A DNA stretch of 6,924 bases, from NCBI GenBank assembly GCA_023264475.1, contig JAHFMA010000009.1, positions 6,088 to 13,011 of the forward strand, given 5' to 3'. Numbering within the stretch: position 1 is the stretch's first letter; each line of letters opens with the position of its first letter. This document shows positions 4,974 to 6,924 of this stretch, one piece after another. The notes under the pieces are model-generated. The model was given only the letters and a program-made list of their open reading frames with translations, was not told the origin of the DNA and ran no database searches. The position numbers and the translations under genes were made by a program. The stretch comes from Candidatus Parcubacteria bacterium (lineage in GTDB: Bacteria > Patescibacteriota > Minisyncoccia > Phycocordibacterales > PALSA-1337).

Positions 4974-4988
4974 CAACCACAAACAATT

Positions 4989-6887
4989 ATGTCCAAAATC
5001 ATCGGAATCGACCTCGGCACGACCTTCTCGGCAGTGGCCGTCATGGAAGCCGGCACGCCGCGAGTCCTCGAGAACGCCGAGGGAGTGCGCACCACGCCGT
5101 CCATCGTCGCACAATCCAAGACCGGCGAACGCCTAGTCGGCCTTTTGGCTCGCCGCCAGGCCGTCACCAACCCCAAGAACACCATCTTCCAGATCAAGCG
5201 CTTCATGGGCCACAACTTCGACGAAGAGGGCGTCCAGAAGGACATCAAGAACGTCTCCTTCGGCGTCCGCAAGGGCCCGACCGGCGGCGTCGAGGTCCAA
5301 CTCGGCGACAAATGGCTCAGGCCTGAAGAGGTCTCAGCTATGGTCCTCGGCAAGCTCAAGGCCGACGCTGAAGCCCGCCTCGGCGAGAAGGTGACCGAAG
5401 CCGTCATCACTGTCCCGGCCTACTTCAACGATTCACAGCGCCAAGCCACCAAGGACGCCGGCGCCATAGCCGGGCTCGACGTCAAGCGCATCATCAACGA
5501 GCCCACCGCCGCAGCCCTCGCCTACGGCTTCAACAAGAAGAAGAATGAGAAGATCGCGGTATTCGACTTCGGCGGCGGCACCTTCGATATCTCCGTCCTA
5601 GAAGTAGGAGATGACGTCATCGAGGTCAAATCCACCGATGGCGACAGCCACCTCGGCGGCCGTGACATCGATTCGAAGATAGTCGCCTGGCTCGCTGACC
5701 AATTCGCCAAGGAGAACGGCATCGATCTCCGCAAGGACGCCCTGTCTCTCCAGCGCCTGGATGAAGCCGCCGAAAAGGCCAAGATCGAGCTCTCGACAGC
5801 TGTCCAGACCGAGATCAACATCCCGTTCGTGACTTCCGGCGCTGACGGCCCCAAGCACCTCCTCGTCACTCTCACGCGCGCCAAGCTCGAGGAGCTCTGT
5901 GCCGAGTTCATCGACCGCGCCATAGCCATCAGCCAGCGCGCCCTCGCGGCTTCGCCTTTCAAGGTCGGCGAGATCAACGAGGTCGTCCTCGTCGGCGGCC
6001 AGACGCGCATGCCCGCTCTACAGGCCGCCGTCAAGAAGCTCTTCGGCAAGGAGCCCAACATGAGCGTCAATCCTGACGAGGTCGTCGCCGTCGGCGCCGC
6101 TATCCAAGGCGGCATCCTGGGTGGCGATGTCAAGGACGTGCTCCTCCTCGACGTCATCCCGCTCTCCCTCGGCATCGAGACCATGGGAGGCGTGGCCACC
6201 AAGCTCATCGACAAGAACACCACCGTCCCGACCCAGCGCTCGCAGATCTTCTCGACCGCCGCCGACAACCAGTCATCCGTCGAGATTCACATAACTCAGG
6301 GCGAACGCGCTCTCTCAGCCGACAACAAATCGCTCGGGCGCTTCATGCTCGACGGCATCCCGCCGTCTCCGCGCGGCATGCCCCAGATCGAGGTGACCTT
6401 CGACGTCGATGCCAACGGCATCCTCAATGTGACCGCCAAGGACAAGGCTACCGGCAAAGCCAACAGCATCAAGATCACCGCTTCTTCAGGCCTATCCAAA
6501 GAAGAGGTCGAGAAGATGAAGGCCGAAGCCGCAACTCATGAGGCCGAAGACAAGGTCAAGAAGGAAAGCATAGAAGCCAAGAATATCTCCGAACAGCTGG
6601 TCTACACTTCCGAGAAGGCCCTGAAAGACGCCGGCGACAAAGTCCCGGCCGACCTCCGCAAGGCCATCGAGGACAAGATCGCCGATCTCAAGCGCGCCAA
6701 AGACGCCCAGCCGATTGACCCGATTGCGCTCAAGACCGCTACGGAGGCTCTCTCGACCGAGATTCAAAAGATCGGCCAGTTCATGAATCAGCAGCCGGGG
6801 CAGGGAGGCCAGCCGGGCTCTAATGACGGCAAAGGCCCTGCGAATGGCGACAACGTGAAGGACGCGGAGTTCAAGGAAAAGAAGTAG
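4989..6887 (+). CDS. dnaK: Molecular chaperone DnaK (Hsp70)
   Basis: The protein is 632 aa (E. coli 638), full length. DnaK is the cytosolic ATP-driven Hsp70 that binds exposed hydrophobic peptide with DnaJ and GrpE. The ATPase domain (1-380) has [15 protein letters not shown] (4-18), catalytic-region Lys70 in [26 protein letters not shown] (141-158), [12 protein letters not shown] (169-180), [12 protein letters not shown] with Thr198 (192-203), and [11 protein letters not shown] (332-342). The interdomain linker VLLLDV is at 384-389. The substrate-binding beta domain (390-500) includes [14 protein letters not shown] and [21 protein letters not shown] helical lid (503-595) and a Gly/Gln/Asn-rich tail end [11 protein letters not shown], close to the common xxDAEFEExK end. 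It carries the roughly 20-residue ATPase insert (about 82-105) typical of Gram-negative rather than Gram-positive DnaK. The leader is A/C-rich (ATCAACCACAAACAATT) with no SD. No dnaJ or hrcA is seen before the window ends. Confidence 0.98.
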   Translation: MSKIIGIDLGTTFSAVAVMEAGTPRVLENAEGVRTTPSIVAQSKTGERLVGLLARRQAVTNPKNTIFQIKRFMGHNFDEEGVQKDIKNVSFGVRKGPTGGVEVQLGDKWLRPEEVSAMVLGKLKADAEARLGEKVTEAVITVPAYFNDSQRQATKDAGAIAGLDVKRIINEPTAAALAYGFNKKKNEKIAVFDFGGGTFDISVLEVGDDVIEVKSTDGDSHLGGRDIDSKIVAWLADQFAKENGIDLRKDALSLQRLDEAAEKAKIELSTAVQTEINIPFVTSGADGPKHLLVTLTRAKLEELCAEFIDRAIAISQRALAASPFKVGEINEVVLVGGQTRMPALQAAVKKLFGKEPNMSVNPDEVVAVGAAIQGGILGGDVKDVLLLDVIPLSLGIETMGGVATKLIDKNTTVPTQRSQIFSTAADNQSSVEIHITQGERALSADNKSLGRFMLDGIPPSPRGMPQIEVTFDVDANGILNVTAKDKATGKANSIKITASSGLSKEEVEKMKAEAATHEAEDKVKKESIEAKNISEQLVYTSEKALKDAGDKVPADLRKAIEDKIADLKRAKDAQPIDPIALKTATEALSTEIQKIGQFMNQQPGQGGQPGSNDGKGPANGDNVKDAEFKEKK

Positions 6888-6924
6888 CTCATCAAAAAGA
6901 AAAAGACCCTCGTAGTTCTCCTGA

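Noticed and set aside
5522..6268. 248-codon minus-strand frame opposite dnaK
   Set aside because: The Ser/Arg/Pro-rich translation is typical of an antisense shadow; dnaK is unambiguous on the other strand.
6888..6924. Last 37 bases as the start of another gene or a terminator
   Set aside because: An A-rich run then GACCCTCG could begin a terminator hairpin, but the second arm is outside the window and no start codon with coding sequence is visible.
1..6924. CRISPR array, insertion sequence, tRNA or toxin-antitoxin pair
   Set aside because: No spaced direct repeats, transposase motifs, terminal inverted repeats or tRNA-like cloverleaf sequence were seen; the window is almost fully accounted for by housekeeping genes.

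Overview
The window is a compact stretch of bacterial chromosome with every gene on the + strand. It covers the end of the 'alpha' ribosomal protein operon, an L13-S9 pair joined to it, and then a GrpE-DnaK chaperone block. Protein-coding DNA is GC-rich with strong third-position C/G bias (Lys is almost always AAG, Ile ATC). The few spacers are short and AT-rich. The organism looks like a member of the Candidate Phyla Radiation (Patescibacteria, perhaps Parcubacteria-like). This is an inference from the run-on order rpmJ-rpsM-rpsK-rpsD-rpoA-rplQ-rplM-rpsI, the unusually short uL13, the cysteine-free uS4, the tiny intergenic gaps, and the lack of recognisable Shine-Dalgarno (SD) sequences. Without 16S rRNA or a database search this is moderate confidence only. 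One gene ends in TGA exactly where its family should end, so UGA is read as stop; this argues against the CPR lineages that recode UGA as glycine.

Region 1 (1-3672) is the translation/transcription operon. It holds the last 16 codons of rpmJ (bL36), then uS13, uS11, uS4, the RNA polymerase alpha subunit, bL17, uL13 and uS9. Gaps are 1 to 50 bp. The only gap wide enough for an internal promoter lies before rpoA. The operon ends at a perfect 32-nt palindrome with A-tract and T-tract flanks, a good bidirectional intrinsic terminator (3700-3731).

Region 2 (3741-4575) is a separate unit of grpE plus a DUF167/YggU-type small protein gene 9 bp downstream. It is driven by a near-consensus sigma70-type promoter placed so that transcription should start within a few bases of the grpE ATG.

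Region 3 (4561-4903) is a 101-codon gene of unknown function. It has its own near-consensus promoter, whose -35 lies inside the last codons of the DUF167 gene and whose expected start is again at or next to the ATG. Region 4 (4904-6887) is an AT-rich 85-bp spacer with two inverted repeats, followed by full-length dnaK. No CIRCE operator, hrcA or dnaJ is visible; the last 37 bases hold no recognisable gene.

The genes fit together as housekeeping: ribosome assembly and RNA polymerase assembly in one transcript, and the Hsp70 chaperone with its nucleotide exchange factor next door. I did not see a new defence system or mobile element. The points most worth a second look are the apparently leaderless promoters, the SD-free A/C-rich leaders, and the unknown small gene between the two chaperone genes.
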